Position numbers and translations under genes: made by a program. Of a DNA stretch of 64,000 nt, positions 13,301-29,100 are shown one piece after another; the first letter of the stretch is position 1; every line of letters starts with the position of its first letter. Source of the stretch: Sipunculus nudus (taxonomy: Eukaryota; Annelida; Sipuncula; Golfingiida; Sipunculidae). The notes beneath the pieces were generated by a model. It searched no databases. It was not told where the DNA came from and saw nothing but the letters and a program-made list of their open reading frames with translations. The stretch covers positions 56,606,426-56,670,425 of the forward strand of contig CM049309.1 of the NCBI GenBank assembly GCA_026874595.1, written 5' to 3'.

Positions 13301-16300
13301 CTGCCCATAATCAGTATATATTTTTTGGTATTAGTATTTTTGATAACAGTAAAAGTAATCCCTTTTGCATTATTATCTACTAACAAAGTGCCTAATATAC
13401 CCAAGTCTTTATCATTTACACCTGCATAAACACTAACAGTAGGCAGTGTCAGCTAGAAAACCCTGTCCTGAAATGCAACCCCCCCCCCCCCCCCAACATT
13501 TACTATTGCATTTTACCTTTTAGGCTACATCTCTCAAGTATTATGTATGACAAAGGAGCCCAGCTATTCTCTGACAGTTGTAGGATTCCATAGATTCTGT
13601 GGATATTAAATTCTTACTTTTCTAGTAGAGCGAAATGAAGTTTGTTTACCCTACCTCAGTCCTCAAATAGAAAATTTGGGAGACAGGGTGTTTAGATCAC
13701 CCATTGCCATAGGAAAGCAAAACAGTATTAATAGGTTCAGACCTGAATATCTGTGTTTCTTAAATTATTAAACAGCAAATTATAATTGATGTAATGAACA
13801 GTTTGTATTTTAAAGGAACATGAAATTTGTTTATTTACTTTATTTTTTACATCCATTTTCATTAATGACAATCACCATTTACAGCCACAGGAATTCAGTA
13901 AATGGCTAGGTGTTATTTTCATTCATTTAATTAGGTTATTGGTATTTACATTTCCAAATCCTTGTTTAATGAGTTTAAAGGTAGTGTATTATGAGGTCAA
14001 TTTATTCTAACTGTAGACAGCGTTAGATTCAGTAGATAGTACAATGTAATATGTTGTGATTGGTGTAACCACTGCATATGCATGAATGTTGAACCAAGCA
14101 TGTGTGTGCCCCATCACAGCGCATCCAGAATGTTAACGCCACACGCAACTCAACGCCGGAACAAGGCCTGCCTGTAGGCCAGGAGGAGGCCAAACGTAAA
14201 AAACTAGCAGAGGAAAGACATAAAGAATACAATCAGTTCTTGGACAAGAAGGTACACTCAGCAGGCAGTGTGTGTTGTGTTTGCCTGTCGCTCCCTGTAC
14301 AGTGACCTTACTTTTTCATGCTGGATGTTACTAATCATGTACAGAATTGTTTTTCCTTCCAGAGTGATATATATATATATATATATTTGGATGATTCTGT
14401 TGATTAGATCACTGCACTGTAATTAATCCTTGCACTTTTTTTTGTGTATACTGTGATTACTTTGCTACAGTTGTACAACTTGTTTCATTACTTATACACT
14501 AGTTTCAGCATGGAGTATTTCCAGTTCATCCTTCATATAACATGCTACACATTTCACAATTGATGGCACACACTGAATAGAGAAAATACTTAATTATACC
14601 TCCATTAGGGTGGTTAAGATATTATGATTTTCTCCTCAGCAAATTTATGCAGACATTACTGAACAGATGTTGAAGAGCAGAGCATTCAGGTAACACCCTA
14701 GGAACAATCTATTAAAATTTGGAGGTGACCTGGATCTTCATATATTTTTAATTCCAATAATTATATACCGTACCAATGTGATGCAGGGAGATTCCTTTGT
14801 CCCTGGGTAGAGGCCTCCCCATTCAGTGGTATTAGTTGCAGAATTTGTTCAACAGCTGACCAGGTGAACTTGTGTTACTGTAGCGTGACATTATGTACAA
14901 CATATGAAAGCTTGACCAGAGGAACCGTGGCAGAGGTATTAGGATATCTGTATTACTACACACATCTTGTTAAAATTATTATTTTACCTGCCTTTTATAT
15001 GTCCAAAAAATTCTCAGTCACTTATTCCACTGTTCATCATATCATTTCCCAGACCTTTTCAGATGTGATATTGTATCATGAGAATTTACTCGGCACTGAA
15101 TTGTATCTGCACTAAATTTGAGGATTTAATTTTAAGTCAGATCTCTGTTTGATGTAGCCCCCATACAGTGACCCAGAGCCTGTAAGGTCGCATGAGGTAG
15201 GTCATGGTGGCAGGGTACATGTCATGTCCATCCACACATAAACGTTAATCACCCTTAATGTCACCTCAGGTTCACACTATTTATTTCACCATTCAGACTA
15301 CTTTTATCATAGACTGGTTCCTACTTAACTCCAGCATTCACAGTAACTGGCAAAGAAAGGTTATTTTCATGTCAAATATAGGCTGGTTCACATCTTTCTT
15401 TTCTGCAGAGCAGCTGTAAATTCAGACCTGGAACATTGTGCATATGTGGAATTCATTTTTTTTTTCATTATTCAAATTAACACATAATAAATATGAAGTC
15501 ATCATGTGTATTAAAAGTATTTGATTATAAATTTAAAGTTTGAAGAATTAATTTCATGTTTTTATCTGTAAGTGGTATTTATGTTTTACTCATTATGTTG
15601 AGCAAAAATTCATGAGACAAGGTATTGTATATTTCAAAAGCTGTGCACAAGATAGCTGTTACTTGCCAGTCTTACTGCAGCTAGAGTAAGAATATAGTTG
15701 GTAGCCAGTCTATTCTTACAAGCACATCTAGCAGGTCACAAACAAAAGCTGTAACAACTAAACATAGTCAAAGCAAATGTGTCGGCACAACATCTGGGAC
15801 AGTACAAAAACAAGAATGAGCAATGTTTGCTCACTTTGTAGACCTTTTTGTGATCTAAAGCTTGTAATGCTTTTAAATAGTTTCTTTGTATATAATTGTT
15901 GTTGATCAGGCTAAGCGGTACCTTTGCTTTGCTTTTGAGTGACTGTGACTACTACCTGCATGCGTTGTAAACTTTGTTCATTTGCTCAGCTTATTTTCCT
16001 TAGAGATTCATTTTGGATCCATTATCAAATTATTGTTGTCACAAAAAAAACTCAAAATTCAGTATGACAGGCCGGGCATGTGGGATATTCATATTATTTT
16101 CCAGATTGTACACTATGAATATTCCTTCTTGAATAAATCTTATACTATAAAAGCCAGCTTTTTATGTGAACAGTGGTTCCTGTCCCACAAGTAAGACTGT
16201 AGAGTACACCTTGCCCAAGCTGACCTTCCCTTTCAGTTGCCTGGTAGATAGTATATTAATCATAACACCTACACCTTCACTGTTCCTGGAAAACATATCT

Positions 16301-17119
16301 TAATCAGCTGATCAGTTATTTTCACTATATTTATGTTATTTTGTATTTCATAAGATAAAATGTATTATGTATGTCTCTTTTTCTTGTGCTGATGTTCTGT
16401 GACATGTTTGAGTTAAGCTGAATGTTAATGGAAAGATAATCCATAAAATAAGGAAACTAATAAATAAATGCTCATGGACCATTTATTATTATCAGTAACA
16501 ACTTGTTCAAGCACTCTTAAGATATAGTAATGAAACATATAGAAATTTTTTATTAGTTTTCAGCTAAAAAATGATGAGTAAAATGAGCAGTATGTTATTA
16601 TGTAAAAATCTTTTTATGACCCATTACTGAGCTCCACACCCTTTCATATTTTGCATCTTTTCGGGACTTCTGCATAGTCACAACATTCTGTGGACATTTA
16701 AAATTGTCTGTTTTTAATCAAATGTCTGCTCATTGTATTAAGATGAGGTCCATTTACATTTACCATTATAAATCTAATTGTTTAACTTGCATGATGTGAA
16801 CAATATAATAAAACTGCAGATTAAACAGATAATTAAATGTTTTATTCATTAGCAAAATGAAAGAATATACTAAGTATAAAGCTTTCTTTCTACCAACACA
16901 GTATGTGCAAAATATATTGCATTTCAGGCTCAGGTGTTTGTTGAAGATTCCATAGAATTTCTATTGGTGACTTTGTTGTCCATGAATTAAACATGATAAA
17001 AGCACATGTATAGCCTTGAGGTAATTACAGTAGGTTTAATATTGTTTTTACAGTCAAGAAAATGATGAAATTTAGTATAAAACTGCTGATAGTGTCCATG
17101 CATATCATGATATAAAAAG

Positions 17120-17156
<37 letters not shown>

Positions 17157-20100
17157 GTTGCATGCTCTTTGTTCTCAGACTGTGTACCCAACCTTGACCT
17201 TTCATATTTACATGGTTAATGATAAGATGCCCATCTATAGATGTTACTGTTTAGAAACCTTTCTATATCTGAGTGAACTTAAATTTAGCTGAATGGATGT
17301 GTTTGACCTGTCTTCAGAACAACACACCAAGGAGGGACTATCACAAAGAGAACATTCCACCAAAGCCAGACACCCCTGAGGTGGGACTGATCGGTCAGAT
17401 GGGAAAATACCAAAATAAACAGAAGAAACTACAGGAAGAACGCAAGAAAGAGTATAACCAACTGCTTGCAGGGGTAACCACAAAATAATCACTTACAATA
17501 TTTAGTTTGAAGGCAGAGTTAAATCTTGTTATTTAAGAATGTCCACTTTGTTTTATTTCTAATATTTAAATGATTTTAACTGTTGATAAACAGGAGGTTT
17601 CTTTGAAACAGTCCCTCAAACATCTTAGGCCTGAAAGTGCAAAGTGCAACTACAGGTACTTCACAGCTTTATATAATTGTGTTCAACAATATTTTAGAGT
17701 CCTCCTTTGAGCATTCTAGTTTATAATTAAAATATAAGGCACCTTGATAGTTTTATATCAGGGTAGGGAGAACCAGACACCAGCTGCATTGCCAGTAGCC
17801 GATAAGAAATGTGCCATGGTGGGTTGGTGCTCTGACCATTGTTGGATAACACTGTCTGATCACAAACACTCCAGATGGTGCCAGTTTGACTTAAATTTGT
17901 ATTGTATTTCATGAATATAATGAGATTATTGTTTTACTTATTATAATTTGTCATCAATGTATGATGATTATTGTTTTATAAATTATTGTAATATATGTCA
18001 CTGATGTAATATTATTGTATTTTTATGCTTTGTCATTGATTCAGTATTATTACTGTATAGTAAATTCTATTACTTTTGTGTCACAAATGTAATATCTCCA
18101 TTGTATTTCTTTTATTTTGTCATTCATATAATATAATTATTGTACTTTTTCTGTATTCCATTGATGATATATAATTTTTTTTTTCTTCTTCATTTGCTGT
18201 ATATAGATTATATCATTATTTATCCAGAAAAGAGTGAGGGCTGGAGGCAGAGTAGACAATGATGCTGATGATTACATGGCCACACTCCCTGGACTTAAGG
18301 AACATGGATCAGCACAGGTCTGTTATATCTCCTGTGTCTCAGGCTTATAGATACACACTAAAACAGGTCACCAGCTAGTAAAATGGCTTCATATATTTGT
18401 TGTGATTACACATAGAATTATAGTATTCATTGTTGTGACCAGGGTACAGTGGAACCTCTCCTTGCAGGCACCTTTCTACAAAGAGCACCTCCTATATATG
18501 GACAGTAAGGGGCAGAGTCCCTTAAAAGTAGGTCCTGACATATTTAGCCTCCCTTCTAAGGGCACCTCTGTACTAAGGGCACCTACTGTTTACAGCCAAT
18601 AAGGGGCAGAGTCCCTTGAAAGTAGGTCCTAGCATATATAGCCTCCCTACTAAGGGCACCTCTGTACTAAGTGCACCTCCTATTTATGGCCAATAAGAGG
18701 CAGAGTCCCTTGAAAGTAGGTCCTGACATATATAACCTCCCTACTAAAGGCACCTCTGTACTAAGGGCACCTCCTATTTACGGCCAATAAGGGGCAGAGT
18801 CCCTTGAAAGTAGATCCTGACATATATAGCCTCCCTTCTTAGGGCACCTCTGTACTAAGTGCACTTCTTATTTACAGCCGATTAGGGGCAGAGTCCCTTG
18901 ATAGAAGGTCCTGACAGTGACATCCATAACCTCCCTTCTAAGGGCACCTTCCTTTTGCGGGCAAAATGTCTGGTCTTGTCAGTGTCCGTAATTTTTAGGT
19001 TACACTATGTTGTGTTGGCCATGATGGTAAAGTACTATCTTTACACAACTGTCCTAAATCAGTAGAAACTGCTATATAATAACTTCCCCTCCCCATCTGT
19101 GGATGTATTCTACCACAGCCCAACTGCAGCTGCAGCTATAATGGCCCTGCATGAAGAAATTTGCTTTCTAGTGTTTTTTAACTCCTTGGACTTGTGAATG
19201 TAAACATGGGATATAATTACAGCTTCATTTCTCAGTGACAGTGATTAAGAACCAAATTCCTTCATGTCATTTCTTAAAGAAGCAGACTCACATTAAAATT
19301 TTGTGTACAATTTCGAGAAATTAATTAGTGATGTTCCTCTCCATCCCTGAAACCATCTAGCTCTGGTCATGATAATGATTATGCTGATTTATAAGTGCAT
19401 ATGTATGTCTGCTTGTAGAATGAATAATTGCTGTAAATCATTAGAACTTTCTGAGATGAAAGTTTACAGCTTTTTGTCATTCAGAAATTATTGTCTTGAG
19501 CTTTCACAACAGGTTTGAAATTGTTGCTCTGGCCTTAATTAATTACACTTAGATATATATGATAATTTGCACAAGATAGCTATAGATGTTAATGAACATG
19601 ATGAAAATTCATGTTTGCCCACAGGTAAGTTTGACTCTGTAGGGTTGTATTCATATTTATATAACAAACTAAAAAGGCATTTTAGACGCAAGGGATTTTT
19701 TAAGATAAATGATAGCCATGGCCTGTAGATGGTGCTGTTATTTAAATGACAGTGAAGGAAAAATTGATGAATTATCATTGCCCCCTCAAAATTTAAGTTA
19801 TTTTAAACACGGCATCATAATCATATTTTAAGACCAGGCACTCTTTTATAGCAGAGAATTTTGAATAGAGACAACTTTCTCACTTTCTCTGAACTGAATA
19901 ATCTTACATCGACTTTTCCACTATGATGTAACAGGAACGCAAAAAAGTGACTAGAAACAAGGAGTATAATGAGTTTCTTGACCACAAACTGCAGATTGAG
20001 TTGGGAAGGGAAGACGAAACAGCCCACCTCGTGAAACCATACTCTGTGAGTCTGGATGGCTCAAGCTAGTCTTTCTGTTCCAGCTTGAAATATATTAATT

Positions 20101-23100
20101 TTTTCCTCCAGGTAGTTCTGTTCATATTAACAAAAATAGTGACTATATCTTGAAAGGAAAATCTCTCGGCATATTTTATTTTATGCATATGTATTCTTTG
20201 AACTATAGTTATTGCATATACATAGATGGATATCTTTCTTGAAACTTCATACCTGAAACTAACATTTGCCTAAAAAATACTTTTGTTTCCCAATGGTCAG
20301 GATATCCACTTGAGACTTGTATTGAAATTAATTCTGTGATGTTTCAGTCAGCTTGTGCACCAGTTAAGTTTATCAGATTAGGGTCATGACCCTTGGGACA
20401 TTTATTTTTATGCTGAGTAAAGTTATAAAGGTAGGAAGGAAAGACCTCAAAGGACACTTATTTATTGGGCTACTGTCCATATCCATTAATTAGATTCTAG
20501 TCAATTTAAAATTCACATATAGCAGTATATTGTAAAATATGAAGTATCTAAAATTTTTTCTGAGATACCATTCCTAAATGGGTTTTCTTTCAGAAAGCAG
20601 TATAAATTTCAGTGAATATTAGCAATATGTTTTATTGTGAGATTTGTCAATTTTAACTGTATTGAATTTACTTCAAGCCTGTGCCTTGTGAACTTAAGTC
20701 TTTCTGGCTACTAGCACTGATAAACGTATTGTCTACAGAGCCCTTTACTTGAAGTTCTGAAGTGCCTTTCATCAGTTAAATATACTGAAATGCAGAAAGG
20801 TCAATATGAAGTATGGACATTTTCTTCAGATATTGATATATTGTGTATTACAGATTATAAAGCACTGTAATGGCTTTAGTGTGTACATAGACTTAAAATT
20901 GTAGTGTTAACTTGGTTTCTTTATCAGCTGTAAATGTGATGCATGTCCTTTCCTGGCCATTTTGGCAGAGGCTGTTGTAGTTCAGTAGTGCTTCAGCACT
21001 TCAGAAGGGCTCACTGACTTTGCCATTTCTCTTTTTCCATGACTTGTGACTTTATCTTGTGGTAGTTTTATTTTTGTTACATCTGTGGGTAGTTACATTT
21101 TTTTTCTGTATATACCCTGTTCCTCACTATGCTTTGTAGAGAAGGCAAGAAGAGAGAAATAGAGAATACAATGAATACTTGAGAAAAACGCAAGCCAAAC
21201 ATACTGTAAGTCATGACATTCATTGTGTGCATGTCATACAATACTACCCATACCCAAGGTAACAGAGAGTTAAAAAATAAGACAGGGATCACACACCAGT
21301 ATACTGGCATGTTATCAAAAGTGTGATTACTGAGGATTAGTTAAATCTGTGTCTGTGGCAGAAATGAAGCCCACATGTAAAGCTTACCTTAATAAGTGGT
21401 GGTTTTAGCAGGGTGTGTGGTTTTATTTTATGTTAGCCTGTCTTTGGCATCATTCTTGTGACATCACAAATAGAGGTTCCACAATCCAGCACTACTGACT
21501 TAATCTGTGAGGTCCGTATATATACATGTATTACTGAGGACAATCTTTTTTCCGGAATTTTTGTCCCTGTAGTTTTTGGGATCTGGAGATCATTGGCATG
21601 AACTTCAAGAAGGATATTTTGCCACAACAACACAGTACCTTAAGTAATTAAACTACAGTTTAAGCTAAAATGCATATTAATTTCTTGCAAAATCAGCATA
21701 TGGGCCTTGGTGTTTGCTATATATTGGGTATGATTCTAACAGTCAGTATGAAGCTGCACATGAACATTGTACTTGTGACAATGTGAGTGTAAACTCAAGG
21801 TATTTACCACTCCTTAATTAGCAGAAGCTTCAATCATGAAACCAGCAGATATGCTTTTATAGTGCTACTTCACAGTAGTATAAAAATATTGCCATAAAGA
21901 TAAATATAACATATTCTGGTATCTGCTCTGCTGGTTATGAATCTTTTATGTTATCGGGATTAGCCTTTGCATTATTTGTATGTATGTCCAAGCATGGTCA
22001 AAACAGTTACGTTTTCAATAAATTTAATTTTAAAGCTAAGTTTAGTTTTCTTGCCATTTAGGTATTAATTCCTTTAATTAAAAAAGGTGAACAACAGAAA
22101 AGTCACTTCATATTATTGAAAACTCTAAGTCTTACTCTTTAAAAACTTCCATTTGTAATTATGAAATATCTTTCTGATTTTAATGATGTCCTTTGGTTTA
22201 GACATTTCATTATTTGTTGTCTGTACTCCTATTAAAATTCCTAAGTTTTGTTTATGTATATGTACACCTAAAATATAATGTGGTTTTAATGATTTACCTT
22301 TATATAATTTTACCTTTGTTTTTTGTCTCTCAAGGTTAATGGCATACTGTTTATTTTGTAACATATGTGTTCATTAAATGCTGTATTTTCTGAATATTCT
22401 TTCCATAGGATGCCTGCACGGTGTAATTTTTATAAATAAATATTTTTCTCTTGATCAATATAAGGTTATATTGATATGGGTATGCATGCTATGTAATTTC
22501 TGTTGATCCAGGTATGTCAGCTACAACTACAAAGACCATGAAGTTCCATTATACGAGTACTTTATAAAATGTTTGATGACAGCAATTTTTTACAGAAACC
22601 ATAATAGGTCATAATAAATGAGGCATTAAATTAAGTTTTTGTTAATTAGAAACACGAAGATGGCCGTGACATTTCCCCTAGGAGGCGAGGAAGGGTAAGT
22701 CACACCTTTATGATCTTCAAGCTGTTTTCAACCATTTTTGGTCTTTAATCTTTCATGCTTTGCCAGGACCAAGGAGTCTTAACAGGATTTACCTTTCTTA
22801 ACAACAAGATTTATTTGATTTTGTTTTAAACCATTAAATTTTCTGTGTGAGGAAATATTTTGCAGCATAGATATAGCTTATCTAGAGTTTCAATAAATGT
22901 CTTCATCTAGCTGCTGGAATGACTTTATAAATATTAGAAAGGGCAATGTACCTGGATATGACCATTGAGATATCCTGCTATAACATTTTGATCTTCAGAT
23001 TGTTTAGGTTGGATTAAACTTCCAGGTCTGTTCTAATCATGTGATTACACAAACCTTATTTATGGTGGTATCATATATTGTTTGTACTTATTAAAGCTTG

Positions 23101-26100
23101 GCCTAAGTTAAGTGAGATTTGATGTTAGTTGGTTCCGAGCATTTATCTGGACCAAGACCAATGATTTGTTATTTGTGTATGCACATGTAAGACCTGTGAG
23201 ACATAAGAAACATGGGACATGAAGTAGTGAACAGCATTAAACTAAATCTTGTGCTGCAAACAAGTGTCAACAATCTGGGGGTGATGTTGACGTTTCAATG
23301 CCATGTGCCATAATCAGACTGAATTAACTCTATCAATACTTTAGGTACATAAAATTATCAATTAATGATCGATCATTGGTCACATTATTTCTTTCAATCA
23401 TTGAACATGGTTTTACAATCAATTCCTGCCCTTAGTTCTTTACCTCTATATCTCACCAGTATTTAACTTGTTATTCTCCGCAGAATGATGACAGAGGTGG
23501 AGACGAGTTTCAGGGTTCACTGCCAGGTTTACGGGACCACCCTAGTGCTGAGGTATTGTCATTAATTGCAGAATTAATTTCAGAATTAATTTTCATGGCC
23601 ACTGTGTATGGTTTGTGGATATATAAAATATTTGTGTTTTGATTACTTTTGATATTTTATCAACAACCATTTGAATTTATTCAGACTTGTACTACAACTG
23701 ACTTTTCAGTACTACAGTATCTTAAGATTAAAGACACAGGTACTCAGTTTATATAATTGTAGTCCAGATAAAGACAATATCCTCAGATGTAATACATCTA
23801 AGGCCTGTCTTGCAGTTTCTTTTTGAGCATAAGCTTTGATTCCATGTGTTACTCAGCATCAGGTATTTAAATCTTTTCCTCAATTGTATTTCCACATATT
23901 ACCAAACTATATTGTACTTTTTCTTCTGGGTTTTATGATAGACAGGTTTCAGCTGACTCCTGTATTCCTATATTTAAGTATGACAAAATTGTCTCCTATA
24001 TTTTCCAGCATTTAGACTAAGATCTCATATATTTTGTTCACTGCACCATCCTAGGCTGTTTTTGATATGACCATTATTACTGTATAATTATTGATGTATA
24101 AACTTCCTTTGGTTGAAAATATGCAGCTCTTTTGTCGAACTGCATGTGTAAGTCGCACAAGCAAAGCCCTATCTATCAGTAAAGCCGACCTTTAAACACT
24201 GCTTGGAGTATAGATGGGCATGTTAATTTACCCTGTAATCAATGATTGTGCAGTGAAAACTCTTATAAATTCCCATATTTATGTTTCAGGTCCTCATATG
24301 AAATTCAGTATTTTGTAGGAGCCCAGGACAGATTTCTTTCCCCTCAAGAGAGGCAATAAAATCAGTGACACACATGATGATTTGTTATAACACTATTTCG
24401 CCCATCAGATCTTGATGAATGTAAGGTTATATCTTGTATACTTCCCTAACAGTATATACCTCTGATTTTACAGAAGGAAAAGATGTATTCAAGAAACAAA
24501 GAATATCAACAGTTCCTCAAACAGAAGGAAGACAGAGGGAGGGTAGGTTCATTCACATCTGACCTGTCACAAGTGATTGCTCAACCTGCCCTTTTAATAT
24601 ACGGTAACATAAGAAATGGGAATTGTTGATGGTGTTAAACTTGCTATTGTCCAATGTCATTTATTCCTGTGATATATAAGAAAACAGTAATTTAGCAAAG
24701 ACTTTTCCATTCTGAACACTTTTAATTTAATCTTACCATTGAGTGTGTCGCATCTTATCTATATGATGACAGATACCGTATCTGTATTAAAGACATGACA
24801 AAATTCCTGAATATTTGTTTCTGAACAAAACCCTTTTTCTCCATGACATTTGGGAAAACAACACTCCATTGTAAAGTTACCTTTTTATCATTGTTGTACT
24901 AGGGTGAGGTCAAACAAAATCCTTGTTCCCCATGTTTGGCAAACCAACCCTCCACTGGAGGTACCTTTTTATCACTTTGGTTGTAAATCAAGTTTGATAT
25001 TCACATCTGGGTCACAGTCCTTATTCAATGTAACATCTTCACCACCTCTTTTAACCCTATCCCTACAGCTCAGATGAATTTTTTTAATTGTATTTAAAGA
25101 CTCTGACTCGTGCAGAATTTCAGTTCTCTGTCAGTGAGTTCAAGTTCATTTTAATCTCATTAGTGATGTGCATCCATTTAACTAACCTGTATTACAGAGG
25201 AGAAGAAGAAACTCATTATCAGATGATGATGATGAGTATGCAAGGGAGATCAGGGAGTCAGGGCCCAGAAAGGGATGGTCCACACCAACATATGAAGAAA
25301 TCCTGGAAAAGAAGAGGCAAGAGGAGAGAAACTACAGGTCAGTGTGTGTAGGTGTGTGTGTGTGTGTGTAGCTTATACTGTCTCCTGTTATTCTGTAAAG
25401 TCCTGTGGCTGAAATCTGGTATATAGAGTTCTAATTTATTTCATGTTAATGAAGCAGGAAAATTTCAATTTGAACATAAATGCTGGGTTTTGATATCTCA
25501 TAAGAGGCATAAAATTATAAGGGTTCCATTGATGCCACAATACATTAAGATTTTCAATTTTTGTGAATTACACTTACCAACATCACTGCTGTTTGGTGAT
25601 GGGAGTCAGATTATCACATTATGCTCATTAAATAAACTTTATCAGCATTAGATTAAAGAAATCATATTTCTGGAAAATACTTCCAATTAAACTACTTTAA
25701 ACCTGTTCATAAATATATTTTCTTACTTAGGAGAAATGATGATTTTTATGGAGGTATGAGACCTTCCCGTAGTGAAGGCAACCTAAATACAGATGTAAGT
25801 ATATAATTAATTATTCAGATGCATACTATAATTTTATACTTTGACTGAATTGATGTTTGTAGTATTTGTATGGTGTTCAGTATATATCACATCCAGGTCT
25901 GACATAAAGTAAAAAAAGAATTGAGACCATGGAAAAGTGGTTGTTATATTGAGATGGTCACTTAACTGAGGTTGAAAGGTGAGGTTTTACTATATAACAT
26001 GACCACAGACATGATTATGTATCAGTATTACTGTTAAGCAGGACTTGTTAGATATATAGGTTTAATGATTAATGGTTATGTATGTAATTCTGGGAGATTT

Positions 26101-29100
26101 TCATAACAAAAAAATTAAGAGTATAATATATTTTCAGGAAAAAAGTGTAAATTATCATCAACAGGTATGAAAACAACAAATGTATAAGTTTCTTGTTGAT
26201 TTTATTGATATGGAAGAAATTGTCATTACATCCAGGCACAACCATTGTTAAATACCCTGAACATGTCACGGAAGATTGTTCTGTGACACTGGATATAATG
26301 TGTGACATTATCTTCTGTGACAAGTTTCTTTATTACATGTTAATTACTAATTAACAGAGATCTGTTGCACTCTTAAAGCTACACTGTGGCATTGTTAATT
26401 AAAGAGAACATAAATTTTGCTTTTGTATAAATGTATAAAATGACTAACTTAAGTAGCAAAGAGAATTAGAAATGTCTTCTGTTAGTTGATGGGTCATGAA
26501 TGTACAGTGATTAGTGCTGTTGTAGTCGAGCCAATACAGTCTGAGTTGGAGTGCAAGTCTGAGCCCAGGCCACTTGAGTTGAAGTCTTTCAGTTGGAATC
26601 CAAATCTTTATCTTCTGGGAAATGATTCTTTAAATAAAATGGGAATGTGAGAATATTGTGTTTTAAGTTAGTTTACACATTTAGAATTTCTTGTTTAAAT
26701 ACTGTTGGAGGTAGCTGCCTCCAGTTTTAAATGCTTTATTGTAACCGTCAAAACAAAGTTTTGCGGATACTATGTTTTTGACAAGGTTCCGCCACTGCCG
26801 CCACGATGGTTTCTGGAATAGAACTCTGAGACCACTGGACAGAATTTTCCTTAACTTTACACAATTATTGGGTCACATGTGAACTGGTGCCAAAATATTT
26901 TGCGTTGACCTCTGACCTTTCCTCTCTCCAGTGCGTCCATCTGTTCATCTGATTTGACACATTAACCCACATATCTTCGGACTTGTTTGACCAATCAAGA
27001 AAAAAATTTGTACAAATGTAACCCTTTGATAGCTTTATAACATACATTAACATTGTGGCGCCACCTGCAACCATTTTTGCACAGTGTCCATTTGTTCATC
27101 TGCTTTGGGATAAAATCACTCATATCTCTGAAGTGAATGGACTTATCCATCTGAAATTTTGCATGTACCACCAACCTTCCCGTTCAGCCTGCAGACATCC
27201 ACGCTTATATCTCAGGACTGGTTTGACATATCCTCCTGAAATTTTGCATGTGTATAGATCCCACATAGCTCTTTATCATACGCAAAACTGGTGGAGCCAA
27301 CTGCAACCATTTCTGCACAGCATCTGTCTGTTTGTCTGCCGTGGGATAAAATCACTCATATCTTGGCAGTGGTGTGACTTCTATGCCTTAAATTTTGCAT
27401 GAATATACATCTTGGATAGCTTTCTTGATTTTGTGGCAGGTGGCGCCACTAACTTTACCGTTCAGTCTGCAGACATCCAGGCTTATATCTCAGCACAGGT
27501 TTGGCGTATACTCCTTAAATTTTGCATGTGTATAGATCTCACATAGCTCTTTATCATATGCAAAACTGGTGGTGCCACCTGCAACCATTTTTGCACAGTG
27601 TCCGTCTGTCTGCCGTAGGATAAAATCACTCATTTCTCGGCAGTGGTTTGACTTATCTGCCTAAAATCTTGCAATTGTATACAACTTGGATAATTTTCTG
27701 GATTTTGTGGCAGATGGCACCACCTACTTACACATTTCGGCTGCAGACATGCATGCTAATATGCAACGCACATCTATTTCTCCTTGCCACTCAATCCATG
27801 CCTCACATCACCCATCCCACTCTGGTTTCAACAGATACACATAGTTGCTTGTAGACTACCCATATTCTAGTTATCTAATGTTAATCTGTATATACATCTA
27901 CAGTGATCAGGGCCATAACGCAAGCTCACACTCACTTATGTCCTGGTGTCACCCAGGCCTGGAAGTTACTGCAACTACAGGAACCCCATTGCTGTGTCAT
28001 CATGGACCCCATTGCTGGGTCATACCACTGAGAAATATTCCCCCTGCCCCCCCCCCCCCCCCCTTCCCTTCCTTGCCAGTGCAAATGCCAAAAAACACAG
28101 GTGTTTCTTTCAAGCTAAATTTTGCACTTGTTTCCAGATGCAAGTGCCCCATTTTCTCTGTTTTCAATATGTTTTAAATTTGCTGGGAATTCACAGGTGT
28201 TTCTGTCAAGCTAAATTTTGCATTTGTTTCCAGTTGCAAGTGCCCCCTTTTCTCTGTTTTCAAAATATTTTACACTTGGTGGGAATTCACAGGTGTTTCT
28301 TTCAAGCTAAATTTTGCACTTGTTTCCAGTTGCAAGTGCCCCTTTTTTCTCTATTTTAAATATATTTTACACTTGCTGGGAATTCACAAGTGTTTCTGTC
28401 AAACTAAATTTTGCACTTGTTTCCAGTTGCATGTGCCCCTTTTTCTCTGTTTTCAATATATTTTACACTTGGTGGGAATTCACTGGTGTTTCTTTCAAGC
28501 TAAATTTTGCTCTTGTTTCCAGTTGCATGTGCCAATTTTTCTCTGTTTTCAAAATATTTTACACTTGGTGGGAATTCACAGGTGTTTCTTTATAAGCTAA
28601 ATTTTGCACTTGTTTCCAGTTGCAAGTGCCCCTTTTTCTCTATTTTAAATATATTTTACACTTGCTGGGAATTCAAGTGTTTCTTTCAAGCTAAATTTTG
28701 CACCTGTTTCCAGTAACAGGTTCCCATATCTATTGTCAATATGTTTTACACTTGGTGGGAATTCACAGGTGTTTCTTTCAAGCTAATTTTGCCCTTGTTT
28801 CCAATTGCAAGTGCCCCTTTTTGTCTGTTTTCAAAATATTTTACATTTGGTGGGATTTCACAGGTGTTTCTATCAAGCTAAATTTTACACTTGTTTCCAG
28901 TTACAAGTGCTCCTTTTTCTCTGTTTTCAAATTATTTAACACTTGCTGGGAATTCACAGGTGTTTCTTTCAAGCTAAATTTTGCACTTGTTTCCAGATGC
29001 AAGTGCCCCATTTTCTCTGTTTTCAATATGTTTTAAACTTGCTGGGAATTCACAGGTGTTTCTGTCAAGCTAAATTTTGCATTTGTTTCCAGTTGCAAGT

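Noticed and set aside
14640-14692. Possible extra exon between tttctcctcag and gtaaca after exon 5
   Set aside because: At 50 nt it would shift the frame between two phase-0 exons, and the peptide shows no family resemblance.
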